A DNA stretch of 64,000 bases from Streptomyces sp. NBC_00247 (lineage in GTDB: Bacteria > Actinomycetota > Actinomycetes > Streptomycetales > Streptomycetaceae), in assembly GCF_036188265.1 (NCBI RefSeq), contig NZ_CP108093.1, positions 6,973,001-7,037,000 of the forward strand, in the 5' to 3' direction. A program made the translations under genes and the position numbers. Positions 1 to 7,737 of this stretch are shown piece after piece; position 1 is the stretch's first letter; each line of letters starts with the position of its first letter. A model generated the notes under the pieces. That model did no database searches, was not told the origin of the DNA, and saw only the letters and a program-made list of their open reading frames with translations.

Positions 1-1164
1 CTCCAGGCGGCGGAGACCTTTCCCGTCAACCTGGGCATCATGGCCAAAGGCAACGGCAGCCTGCCGGAGGCGCTCGACGAGCAGATCGCGGCCGGGGCCT
101 GCGCCCTCAAGGTCCACGAGGACTGGGGCGCCACTCCGGCCGTCATCGACAACGCCCTGAACGTCGCCGACCGGCACGACGTGCAGGTGGCCATCCACAC
201 CGACAGCCTCAACGAGAGCGGCTTCTTCGAGGACACCCGCTCGGCGATCGACGGCCGCACCATCCACACCTTCCACAGCGAGGGCGCGGGCGGCGGTCAC
301 GCACCGGACATCATGCGTGTCGCGGGCGAGCCCAACGTGCTGCCTTCCTCCACCAACCCGACTCTGCCGTACACCAAGAACTCGGTGGACGAACTGCTCG
401 ACATGGTGATGGTCTGCCACCACCTCAGCCACGACATCCCCGAGGACGTCTCCTTCGCCGACAGCCGGGTCCGCGCCGAGACCATCGCCGCCGAATCGGT
501 GCTGCACGACCTCGGCGTCATCAGCATGTTCTCCTCCGACTCACAGGCGATGGGCCGGGTCGGTGAGTCCGTCACCCGGGCCTTCCAGACCGCCCACCAC
601 TGCAAGGACAAGCTCGGTGTCCTGGAGGGTGACTCCGCCCGCAACGACAACCAGAGGGTGCTGCGCTACCTCGCCAAGGTCACCATCAACCCGGCCATCG
701 CCACCGGAATCTCCGACCACGTCGGCTCGATCGAGAAGGGCAAGATCGCCGACATCGTGCTCTGGCCCATCCACTCCTTCGGCGCCAAGCCGAAAATGGT
801 GATCAAGGGCGGCATCATCTCCTGGGCGCAGATGGGCGACCCCAACGCCTCGCTGCCCACGCCGCAGCCGGTGATCTACCGGCCGATGTTCGGGCAGTAC
901 GGCAAGGCTCTCCAGGCGACCCACGCCACCTTCATGTCGCAGGCGGGCATCGCCGCCGGGGTGCCGGCCGAACTCGGACTGGAACGCATGATCCTCCCCG
1001 TGAGCCGGACCCGGACCATCGGCAAGCACAACATGGTCCGCAACGACGCCCTGCCCGACATCAAGGTGGACCCGGAGACCTTCAAGGTCACGCTCAACGG
1101 CAAGGTGGCCACGATCGACCCGGCCGAGAAGCTTCCCCTCAACCACCTGTTCTTCCTGGTTTAG
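1..1164 (+). CDS. ureC: Urease alpha subunit, 5' part missing
   Basis: This is the C-terminal two thirds of the nickel-dependent catalytic urease subunit, which hydrolyses urea to ammonia and carbamate in the cytoplasm. The frame is open from base 1, so the start lies outside the window; 387 codons are visible against about 570 in the family. The lysine that is carbamylated to bridge the two nickels is in ALKVHEDWG (codon at 109). Metal and active-site histidines appear in AIHTDSLNES, FHSEGAGGGHAPD and MVCHHL, and the aspartate ligand in SSDSQAMGRVGE. The residue after CHHL is Ser where many ureases have Asp, and the C-terminus (LNHLFFLV) is unlike the usual YFLF-type end, so this is a somewhat divergent urease. 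ureF follows after 9 bases in the same operon. Confidence 0.97.
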   Translation, partial: LQAAETFPVNLGIMAKGNGSLPEALDEQIAAGACALKVHEDWGATPAVIDNALNVADRHDVQVAIHTDSLNESGFFEDTRSAIDGRTIHTFHSEGAGGGHAPDIMRVAGEPNVLPSSTNPTLPYTKNSVDELLDMVMVCHHLSHDIPEDVSFADSRVRAETIAAESVLHDLGVISMFSSDSQAMGRVGESVTRAFQTAHHCKDKLGVLEGDSARNDNQRVLRYLAKVTINPAIATGISDHVGSIEKGKIADIVLWPIHSFGAKPKMVIKGGIISWAQMGDPNASLPTPQPVIYRPMFGQYGKALQATHATFMSQAGIAAGVPAELGLERMILPVSRTRTIGKHNMVRNDALPDIKVDPETFKVTLNGKVATIDPAEKLPLNHLFFLV

Positions 1165-1173
1165 GGCGGACGC

Positions 1174-1917
1174 GTGTACCAGGACGAGGGCGATCCCGCG
1201 GTCAGGACGGCGGGGTCCACCAGCGACACCCAAGGGCTCGGACCGCTCCTGGTCAGCCTCCAGCTGACCGACTCGGCTTTCCCGAGCGGCTTTTACACGC
1301 TCTCGCACAGTCTGGAGGGCTTCGCGCAGGCCGGAGCGGTCGATGCCGGGAGCCTGCCGTCGCTCCTGGAGGACCTGCTGCTGCACGCCGTCGGACCGGC
1401 CGACGCAACCGCTCTCGCTCTCGCCCACCGGGCGACACTCGCGGGTGACATGGAGGCCGTCGTCCGGATTGACGAGCACCTGTTCGCGAGCAAGCTCGGC
1501 CGGGAGATGCGGCAGGCCGCCACCCGCACGGGACGGCAACTCCTCGACCTCTCCCAGGAGGTATTCGGCCACCCCGAGATCGGCGACTACTTCGGCCGGG
1601 TCGTACGCCGGGAAGCACCCGGAACCCAGGCCGTCGCCGCCGGGATCATCTACGCGGCATCCGGCGTCGCGGTCCGTCAGGCCGTCGCCTCGGACCTTTT
1701 CGCATTCTGCGCGAGCTTCGCGGGCGCGGCCCTACGCCTGCGGCTCACCGATCACCGCAGGGCGCAGACCCTGCTGCGGGGAGCCGCCCCCGTCATCCGC
1801 ACGGCCGTCGAGGCCGCGCTGCGGCGCGAACTCGCGGACGTCGGCGCCTCCGCCTTCGCCTCGGACGTCATGTCGGGCCGTCACGAACGGGCCGAAGCCC
1901 GGCTGTTCGCCAGCTGA
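1174..1917 (+). CDS. ureF: Urease accessory protein UreF
   Basis: UreF is the helical accessory protein that bridges UreD and UreG on apo-urease and gates GTP-dependent nickel insertion. The 247-residue product has the family N-terminal pattern LQLTDSAFPSGFYTLSHSLE, the conserved SxxFPxG...SHGLE-like region, followed by an all-helical Ala-rich body. The GTG start has a GGGCGGA ribosome site immediately after the ureC stop, giving a 9-base gap. Its place between ureC and ureG is the usual actinobacterial order. The first 25 residues before LQLTDS are unconserved. No upstream promoter is visible, so it is co-transcribed with ureC. Confidence 0.95.
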   Translation: MYQDEGDPAVRTAGSTSDTQGLGPLLVSLQLTDSAFPSGFYTLSHSLEGFAQAGAVDAGSLPSLLEDLLLHAVGPADATALALAHRATLAGDMEAVVRIDEHLFASKLGREMRQAATRTGRQLLDLSQEVFGHPEIGDYFGRVVRREAPGTQAVAAGIIYAASGVAVRQAVASDLFAFCASFAGAALRLRLTDHRRAQTLLRGAAPVIRTAVEAALRRELADVGASAFASDVMSGRHERAEARLFAS

Positions 1918-1941
1918 CTCCCCACAACTCACGGAGCACCC

Positions 1942-2562
1942 ATGGACGACAACGTACTGCGCGTCGGAATCGGCGGACCGGTCGGTTCCGGCAAGACCGC
2001 TCTCATCGAAGCGCTGGTCCCCGTGCTGATCGCGCGGGGCCGCCGCCCCGCCGTCATCACCAACGACATCTACACCCAGGAGGACGCCCAACACGTTCGC
2101 CGTACTCTCGCCGGGGTGCTGGACCCGGAGCGGGTCGTAGGCGTCGAGACGGGCGCCTGCCCGCACACCGCCGTACGGGACGACCCCACCATGAACCTCG
2201 CCGCAGGGGCAGAGATGCTGGAGCGCTTTCCGGACACCGACACTCTGCTCTACGAGTCCGGCGGCGACAACCTCACCCTCACCTTCAGCCCGGCACTCGT
2301 CGACCTCTTCCTCTTCGTACTGGACACCGCCGAGGGCGAGAAGATGCCGCGCAAGCGGGGACCCGGCATCACCGAATCCGATCTGCTGGTGATCAACAAG
2401 ATCGACATCGCGCAGTACGTCCGGACCGACGTCGGGGTCATGGAGTCCGACGCCCACCGGGTCCGCGGTGACGGTCCAGTCGTCCTCACCGACTGCCTCA
2501 CCGGCGTGGGCATCGAGGACATCGCGCTCTACCTCGAATCGCGCCGCAAGGTCCTGATCTGA
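1942..2562 (+). CDS. ureG: Urease accessory GTPase UreG
   Basis: UreG is a SIMIBI-class GTPase that delivers nickel to urease. The 206-residue protein opens with a P-loop, GIGGPVGSGKTALIEAL (about residues 8-24). It also has the nickel-binding CPH motif in GVETGACPHTAVRDD, the switch/base region NDIYTQEDA, and the NKID guanine-specificity motif. Length and motifs are typical, with nothing missing. The ATG start is preceded by a GGAG-like site 25 bases after the ureF stop, and the stop lies one base before the ureD start, which suggests translational coupling. Confidence 0.97.
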   Translation: MDDNVLRVGIGGPVGSGKTALIEALVPVLIARGRRPAVITNDIYTQEDAQHVRRTLAGVLDPERVVGVETGACPHTAVRDDPTMNLAAGAEMLERFPDTDTLLYESGGDNLTLTFSPALVDLFLFVLDTAEGEKMPRKRGPGITESDLLVINKIDIAQYVRTDVGVMESDAHRVRGDGPVVLTDCLTGVGIEDIALYLESRRKVLI

Positions 2563-2563
2563 C

Positions 2564-3523
2564 ATGCCGTCCACGCCGCCCGCCGCCACGACCGACCGGC
2601 TGGCTCCCGCGTACTACGCGGCGTCCCGCCTCCCCCCGGACGTGGCGGCCCTGGCCTCCGTGCCCGACACACTCGCGGCCGGCTCCCCGGCCAAGGTGGG
2701 CATCCTCGACCTCGCCTTCGAGGTACGGGACGGACGCACCGAACTTGTCGAGCGCTACCAGAAGTCGCCCCTGCAGATCATGCGCCCGCTGTGGATCGAC
2801 CCCGCCATGCCCGGCATGAGCCACGTCTACATGATGGCGACCGGCGGCGGGGTCGCCCAGGCGGATCGCTACCGGATCGACGTCCGCTGCGGGCCGGGAA
2901 CCCAGTTGCATCTCACCACTCAGGCGGCCACCAAGGTCTTCCGGATGGAGCACGACTTCGCCAGCCAGCGTGTGCACCTGAGGGCGGAGGAGGGCAGCTA
3001 CGTCGAGTACCTGCCGGACCCGCTGATCCTGTTCAAGGACTCACGGTTCTACCAGTGCAGCGAAGTCGTGGTCGCCCCCGGCGCGACCGTGGTGCTCGGC
3101 GACACTCTCACCGCCGGGCGGCTCGCCCGCGGCGAGCGCCACGATTACCGCACCCTCGCCACCGATCTGCGGTTCACCCGTCCCGACGGCACCCTCCTCG
3201 GTGTCGACACGGTGCGTCTGACACCGGGCGGACCCGGCGGGGGAGTGGTGGGGCCGGGCGTTTTCGCCGGGCATGACCACGTCGCCTCGGTCTTCGTCGT
3301 GACCGACCGGGCCCCGGCCACCGAGATCGCCGACACCCTGCACACCGCGCTGGCCGGCTCGGGCGTCCTCTTCGGAGTCAGCACACTGCCCCGGGAATGC
3401 GGCACCTGGGTCCGGTTCCTGGACGACAGTCCCGTCCGCGTCGCCGCGGCGCACGAGGCCGTACGCCAAGCGGTGCACCGTCTCCTCACCGGCCACCTCG
3501 CGCCGAACCTGCGCAAACCGTAG
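2564..3523 (+). CDS. ureD: Urease accessory protein UreD (UreH)
   Basis: UreD is the scaffold protein that binds apo-urease and recruits UreF and UreG for nickel insertion. The 319-residue product has the family landmarks: YQKSPLQIMRPL, MMATGGGVAQADRYRIDV, TTQAATKVFRME and the YLPDPLILFKDSRF segment. The ATG start is one base after the ureG stop, so the two genes are almost certainly translationally coupled. The N-terminus (about 45 residues before the conserved core) is longer than in many bacterial UreD proteins. It closes the accessory block, and the ammonium transporter starts 55 bases later. Confidence 0.95.
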   Translation: MPSTPPAATTDRLAPAYYAASRLPPDVAALASVPDTLAAGSPAKVGILDLAFEVRDGRTELVERYQKSPLQIMRPLWIDPAMPGMSHVYMMATGGGVAQADRYRIDVRCGPGTQLHLTTQAATKVFRMEHDFASQRVHLRAEEGSYVEYLPDPLILFKDSRFYQCSEVVVAPGATVVLGDTLTAGRLARGERHDYRTLATDLRFTRPDGTLLGVDTVRLTPGGPGGGVVGPGVFAGHDHVASVFVVTDRAPATEIADTLHTALAGSGVLFGVSTLPRECGTWVRFLDDSPVRVAAAHEAVRQAVHRLLTGHLAPNLRKP

Positions 3524-3578
3524 TCCTGCCGAGCCCTGCCCGTAAGAAGCAGCCCCCACACCCCCGAGGTGCCCGCCG

Positions 3579-4928
3579 ATGAACACCGCTCCCGCGCCGA
3601 TGCCGCCCGCGTACGACTCCGGCGACACCGCCTGGCTGCTCGCTTCCACCGCCATGGTGCTGCTGATGACGCCGGGACTGGCGTTCTTCTACGGCGGCAT
3701 GGTGCGCACCAAGCACATCCTGATGATGATCAAGATGAGCTTCGCCGCACTCGCGTTCGGCACGCTCCTCTGGTGGGTCATCGGCTACACCCTCGCCTTC
3801 GGTCCGGACGTCGGGGGCGCCGGCCTGATCGGAAACCTCGACCACGTCTTCATGCGCGGAATCGAACTGACCACCCTGTCCGGACACATCCCGACCTACG
3901 TGTACAGCACCTTCCAGATGGGCTTCGCGATCATCACCGTGGCCCTGATCAGCGGATCCATCGCCGACCGCGCCACGATGAGGGGCTGGCTCGTCTTCGT
4001 CGTCCTGTGGCTCCTGATCGTCTACATCCCTCTCGCCCACTGGGTGTTCGACACCGACGGCTGGATCGTGAAGCACCTGGGGGCACTCGACTTCGCCGGA
4101 GGTCTCCCGGTGGAGCTCAACTCCGGGGTGGCCGGACTCGCCGTCGCGCTGGTGCTGCGTGCACCGCGCGACTTCGCCCGGCGTGAGGAACGGCCCAACA
4201 ACATCCCGCTCGTCGTGATCGGTGTGGGCCTCCTCTGGTTCGGCTGGTTCGGATTCAACTCCGGCTCCGCGCTGAGCGACCAGGGCACCGCGGCGGCGGC
4301 GTTCATCAACACCCAGCTCGGCGCCGCCGGTGCGATGGTCACCTGGCCACTGGTCGAGAAATGGCGTACCGGCAAGGTCACCACCATGGGCGTCGTCTCC
4401 TCGGCCGTCGCCGGCATGGTGGCCATCACCCCCGCCTGCGGCGAGATCAACACCCTCGGAGCGGTCGTCACCGGACTGGTGGTGGGCGCTGTCTGCGCCT
4501 TCGCCATCACTTTGAAGTACCGCTTCGGGGTGGACGACACCCTGGACGTGGTGGGCGTGCACGGCGTCGGCGGCCTGATCGGCTTGATCATGGTCGGCCT
4601 GTTCGCCACCGCCCGGATCAGCGGCAAGAAAGGGCTCTTCTACGGCGGTGGCTGGGGCCTGCTGGGCAAGCAGGTCCTCGCCGTCCTCGCGGTGATCGCG
4701 TTCTCCTTCGTCCTCACCTGGCTCATCGCCAAACTCGTCGACCTGACCGTCGGCTTCCGCGACAAGGCCGAGTACGAAGGGGTGCCGGGCGAGGAGCAGG
4801 AACGCGCGTACGACTTCCAGACGGCGGAGCGCCTCGGCGCACTGGTCTCCGGGAAGCCTGTGACCAGCGACGACGAGCTCGTAGAGCAGATCACCCGGCT
4901 GCTGCGCGCCCGGGAGGAATCCCGGTAG
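3579..4928 (+). CDS. amtB: Ammonium transporter, Amt/Mep family, Glu-His variant
   Basis: This 449-residue membrane protein belongs to the Amt/Mep/Rh family: about 11 hydrophobic helices, the FFYGGMVR start, FQMGFAIIT, the LLWFGWFGFNSGSAL stretch and DVVGVHGVGGLIG. It moves ammonium/ammonia across the cytoplasmic membrane. Normal bacterial Amt proteins carry twin pore histidines. Here the second is kept (His328 in VGVHGVGG), but the first, usually in VHINAG, is Glu179 in VELNSG. This replacement is known from fungal Mep1/Mep3-type transporters. A 55-base gap from ureD suggests co-transcription, placing ammonium transport with ammonia release by urease. No GlnK gene follows. The cytoplasmic C-terminal tail (about residues 390-449) is long and charged. 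Confidence 0.93.
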   Translation: MNTAPAPMPPAYDSGDTAWLLASTAMVLLMTPGLAFFYGGMVRTKHILMMIKMSFAALAFGTLLWWVIGYTLAFGPDVGGAGLIGNLDHVFMRGIELTTLSGHIPTYVYSTFQMGFAIITVALISGSIADRATMRGWLVFVVLWLLIVYIPLAHWVFDTDGWIVKHLGALDFAGGLPVELNSGVAGLAVALVLRAPRDFARREERPNNIPLVVIGVGLLWFGWFGFNSGSALSDQGTAAAAFINTQLGAAGAMVTWPLVEKWRTGKVTTMGVVSSAVAGMVAITPACGEINTLGAVVTGLVVGAVCAFAITLKYRFGVDDTLDVVGVHGVGGLIGLIMVGLFATARISGKKGLFYGGGWGLLGKQVLAVLAVIAFSFVLTWLIAKLVDLTVGFRDKAEYEGVPGEEQERAYDFQTAERLGALVSGKPVTSDDELVEQITRLLRAREESR

Positions 4929-4973
4929 GCCGTTTCCCCCACTCGCGTCCGCCACGGCCCGGTGGGCGTGCCC

Positions 4974-6155
4974 TCACGGCTCCGGGGCGGCCTCCGGCCG
5001 GGCATAGGTACGCCCCTTCCAGGCCGCGCCCCGCCCCCGGTAGTGCTGGACGGCCGAGTCGACCGTCATCAGCAGGTACAGCGAGGCCGTGAAGGGCAGC
5101 AGCGGCGCGAGCCAGAGCGACTGGCGGTAGTACGTCAGCATCGGCAGATACGTCCCCGTCATGACCGCCCACGCCAGTCCTCCGGCCCACGCGGCCGCCG
5201 GGTCGTCCAGGACCGAACCGGTCACCAGCGTCGCCGGCGGCGCGAGGTAGACGAGCGCGAGACCCGGCACCGTCCCCGCGAGCAGCAACGGACTGTGGCC
5301 CAGCTGCGCGTACGCGCTCCGCGAGACCATCCGCCACAGCTCCCCGAGCCCCGGGTAGGGGCGGACACTGTCCACCCGCTCCGCGAGCCCCAGCCAGATC
5401 CGGCCGCCGGTGCGCTTCACCACCCGCGCCAGCGACACGTCGTCGATCACCGCCTGCCGGATGGACTCCGGGACTCCCGCCCGTACCGCGGCCTCGTCGC
5501 GCAGCAGCACGCAGCCGCCGGCCGCCGCGGCGGTCCGCGCCCCCTGCCGGTTCACCCGGCGGAAGGGGAAGAGCTGCCCGAAGAAGTAGACGAAGGCCGG
5601 CACCACCAGCCGCTCCCAGCAGCTCTCCACCCGGAGCCGGGCCATCTGGGAGACCAGGGCGTAGCCGTCCGGACCCGCGGGACCCGCCGCCGCCACCAGC
5701 TCCCGCAGGCTGTCCGGCTCGTGGGCGATGTCCGCGTCGGTCAGCAGCAGGAATTCCGGGTTCCGCCGCCGCGCCACGGCGATCCCGTGCCGCACCGCCC
5801 ACAGCTTGCCCGTCCACCCCGGTTCCGGCTCGCCCGGGTGGACGACCCGGAGCTCCAGCCCGCCGCAGCGGTCCGCCAGCTCCCGCGCGAGAGTTCCGGT
5901 GCCGTCCGTACTGCAGTCGTCGACGAGGACGACGAAGACCTCGCCGGGATAGTCCTGCGCCAGCAGCGAGGGAAGGCTCACCGGCAGGACCGGGGCCTCG
6001 TCCCGGGCCGGTACGACGACGGCGACCGAGGGCCAGCGCGCCGGTTCCGCCCGCACGGGCAACCGCTGGTCCGTGATCCAGAAGAAACCCTGGCCGAGCA
6101 ACAACCACACCCACGCGATCAAGGAACCCACGGCGATCCAGGCAACGGCGCTCAT
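4974..6155 (-). CDS. Membrane glycosyltransferase family 2, HpnB-like
   Basis: This 393-residue GT2 enzyme has one N-terminal membrane helix (about residues 4-24), a cytosolic GT-A domain and three or four C-terminal helices. GT2 motifs are visible: VVVPARDEA, VDDCSTDGT, the DxD-like LLTDADIAHE and VIDDVSLARVV. The C-terminal WKGRTY motif and overall layout match the family labelled hopene-associated glycosyltransferase HpnB. No squalene/hopene gene is nearby, so a hopanoid role is only a family label, and the acceptor could be another lipid. It converges on amtB and is divergent from the racemase gene, with 57 bases between the starts. Confidence 0.85.
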   Translation of the reverse strand: MSAVAWIAVGSLIAWVWLLLGQGFFWITDQRLPVRAEPARWPSVAVVVPARDEAPVLPVSLPSLLAQDYPGEVFVVLVDDCSTDGTGTLARELADRCGGLELRVVHPGEPEPGWTGKLWAVRHGIAVARRRNPEFLLLTDADIAHEPDSLRELVAAAGPAGPDGYALVSQMARLRVESCWERLVVPAFVYFFGQLFPFRRVNRQGARTAAAAGGCVLLRDEAAVRAGVPESIRQAVIDDVSLARVVKRTGGRIWLGLAERVDSVRPYPGLGELWRMVSRSAYAQLGHSPLLLAGTVPGLALVYLAPPATLVTGSVLDDPAAAWAGGLAWAVMTGTYLPMLTYYRQSLWLAPLLPFTASLYLLMTVDSAVQHYRGRGAAWKGRTYARPEAAPEP

Positions 6156-6212
6156 CCGCCGAGTCTGCCCCAGTCCGACCGGCCGCGGAGGGGGGTGGCA
6201 TAAGGTGACCGG

Positions 6213-6998
6213 GTGAAGATCGCGCTCATGGACTCAGGAATCGGCCTGCTGGCGGCCGCCGCCGAGGTGCGCCGACTGCGCCCCGACGCCGATCTGGTGC
6301 TGTCCTCGGACCCCGGGACCATGCCCTGGGGACCGCGCACGCCCGAGGACGTCACCGCGCTCGCGCTCGCCGTGGCCCGCGCCGCAGCGGCGCTCCGGCC
6401 GGATGCCCTGGTCGTCGCCTGCAACACGGCGTCCGTGCGCGCGCTGCCCGCGCTCCGCGCCGAACTGGAGCCCGCGCTGCCGGTCATCGGCACCGTACCG
6501 GCGATCAAGCCCGCGGCCGCCGGCGGCGGACCCTTCGCCATCTGGGCCACCCCCGCCACCACCGGCAGCCCCTACCAGCGCGGGCTGATCAGCGAATTCG
6601 CGGCCGGAGTGGACGTCACCGAGGTGCCCTGCCCGGGACTGGCCGACGCGATCGAGTACGCCGACGAGGACGCGATCGACCGCGCCGTCGCCGCCGCCGC
6701 AGCCCTCACCCCGGCCGACGCCGGCACCGTCGTCCTCGGCTGCACCCACTACGAACTGGTCGCCGACCGCGTCGCCGACGCCCTCCGGCGGCCCGGCCGC
6801 CCTCCGGTCGTCCTGCACGGTTCCGCCGGGGCCGTGGCCGCGCAAGCGCTGCGCCGCGTCGGCGCCGAACCCGCCCCGTCGGCCGAACCGACCGGAACTC
6901 TCACCGTCCTCCTCAGCGGCCACGAGGCCGGCCTGCCGGATGCCGCTCTCACCTACGCCGAAGGCCGGCTGCTGCGGGGCGTGGTCGCCTCCGGCTGA
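6213..6998 (+). CDS. Aspartate/glutamate racemase family protein (MurI-like)
   Basis: This 261-residue product has the two-cysteine, PLP-independent racemase layout: DSGIGL at the N-terminus, the first catalytic cysteine in ACNTAS (about residue 71) and the second in GCTHYE (about residue 178). Glutamate racemase supplies D-Glu for peptidoglycan. Its Ala-rich sequence and shortened C-terminal end suggest it may be a paralogue and not the housekeeping MurI, which streptomycetes usually encode elsewhere; substrate choice cannot be read from sequence. The GTG start lies just downstream of a purine-rich GGGGGTGG stretch. Confidence 0.8.
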   Translation: MKIALMDSGIGLLAAAAEVRRLRPDADLVLSSDPGTMPWGPRTPEDVTALALAVARAAAALRPDALVVACNTASVRALPALRAELEPALPVIGTVPAIKPAAAGGGPFAIWATPATTGSPYQRGLISEFAAGVDVTEVPCPGLADAIEYADEDAIDRAVAAAAALTPADAGTVVLGCTHYELVADRVADALRRPGRPPVVLHGSAGAVAAQALRRVGAEPAPSAEPTGTLTVLLSGHEAGLPDAALTYAEGRLLRGVVASG

Positions 6999-7068
6999 CC
7001 GCTGCGACCGCCCGATCGGCCCGGCGACGCCCGCCGCGCCGGCGCGGGTCATGGGTACGCTGCTGAGC

Positions 7069-7632
7069 ATGACGGACCACCCCGGCCGTGCGGCGCACGG
7101 CTCGACCCAGGCGCCGTCCACGGTGTGGACCGGCAAGGCGACCAACCGCGCGCAGTGGCTGCTCGCCTTCGTGGGGGCGGCGTGCCTGGCCCTCGGGGTC
7201 GAGATCGCCCTCGATTCCAACTGGACCTCCGGCGTCGTACCTCTGGTGATGTCGGTGGTCGGCTGCGTCGCCGCCGGGCTCCTGATGCTCTACGGCACCC
7301 TCGCCTTCGTCCATGTCGCGGTGAAGGTGGACGGCGACGCCCTGGAGGTCCGCTGCGGCCACATGGGGCTGCCGCGCCGCCGCATCCTGCTCACCCATGT
7401 CGTGGGGGCCGAGTTCGTCCCCCGCGTCACCCCGCGCCAGTGGGGCGGATGGGGCTACCGCTGGCGCCCCGAACAGGGCACCGCCGTCGTGGTGCGCCGG
7501 GGCGAGGCGCTGCTGCTCCGGCTCGGCGACGGCATGTCGTTCACCGTCACGGTGGACAACGCGGAGGCCGCCGTGCGGTTCATCCGCGACCGGCTCCGCC
7601 TCCCGGCGGCGGGCAAGCCGGCCGAGGCCTGA
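7069..7632 (+). CDS. Uncharacterised two-helix membrane protein
   Basis: This product of about 187 residues has two predicted membrane helices near its N-terminus (LLAFVGAACLALGVEIAL and PLVMSVVGCVAAGLLMLYG). A soluble C-terminal domain follows with beta-rich, PH-like sequence including GWGYRWRPEQGTAVVVRRG. I do not recognise a named family with certainty; similar membrane proteins are common in actinomycetes. The frame is open upstream to an ATG at 6940 inside the racemase gene, but the ATG at 7069 (or the one at 7051) gives a sensible start. It lies between the racemase gene and lnt on the same strand and may share their transcript. Confidence 0.75.
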   Translation: MTDHPGRAAHGSTQAPSTVWTGKATNRAQWLLAFVGAACLALGVEIALDSNWTSGVVPLVMSVVGCVAAGLLMLYGTLAFVHVAVKVDGDALEVRCGHMGLPRRRILLTHVVGAEFVPRVTPRQWGGWGYRWRPEQGTAVVVRRGEALLLRLGDGMSFTVTVDNAEAAVRFIRDRLRLPAAGKPAEA

Positions 7633-7737
7633 CCGCAGGACCCGACCGCCCGGACGCCCACTCCGCGAGCAGGCGTCCCTGGAACACCCGGTCTCCCCGT
7701 TGCCGCGTGCGCAGCCGTCGCCCGTAGACTCCCGCAG

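Noticed and set aside
3524..3578. GlnR-type box between ureD and amt
   Set aside because: Only a partial GTAAG is seen; the GTnAC-n6-GnAAC pattern is not met.
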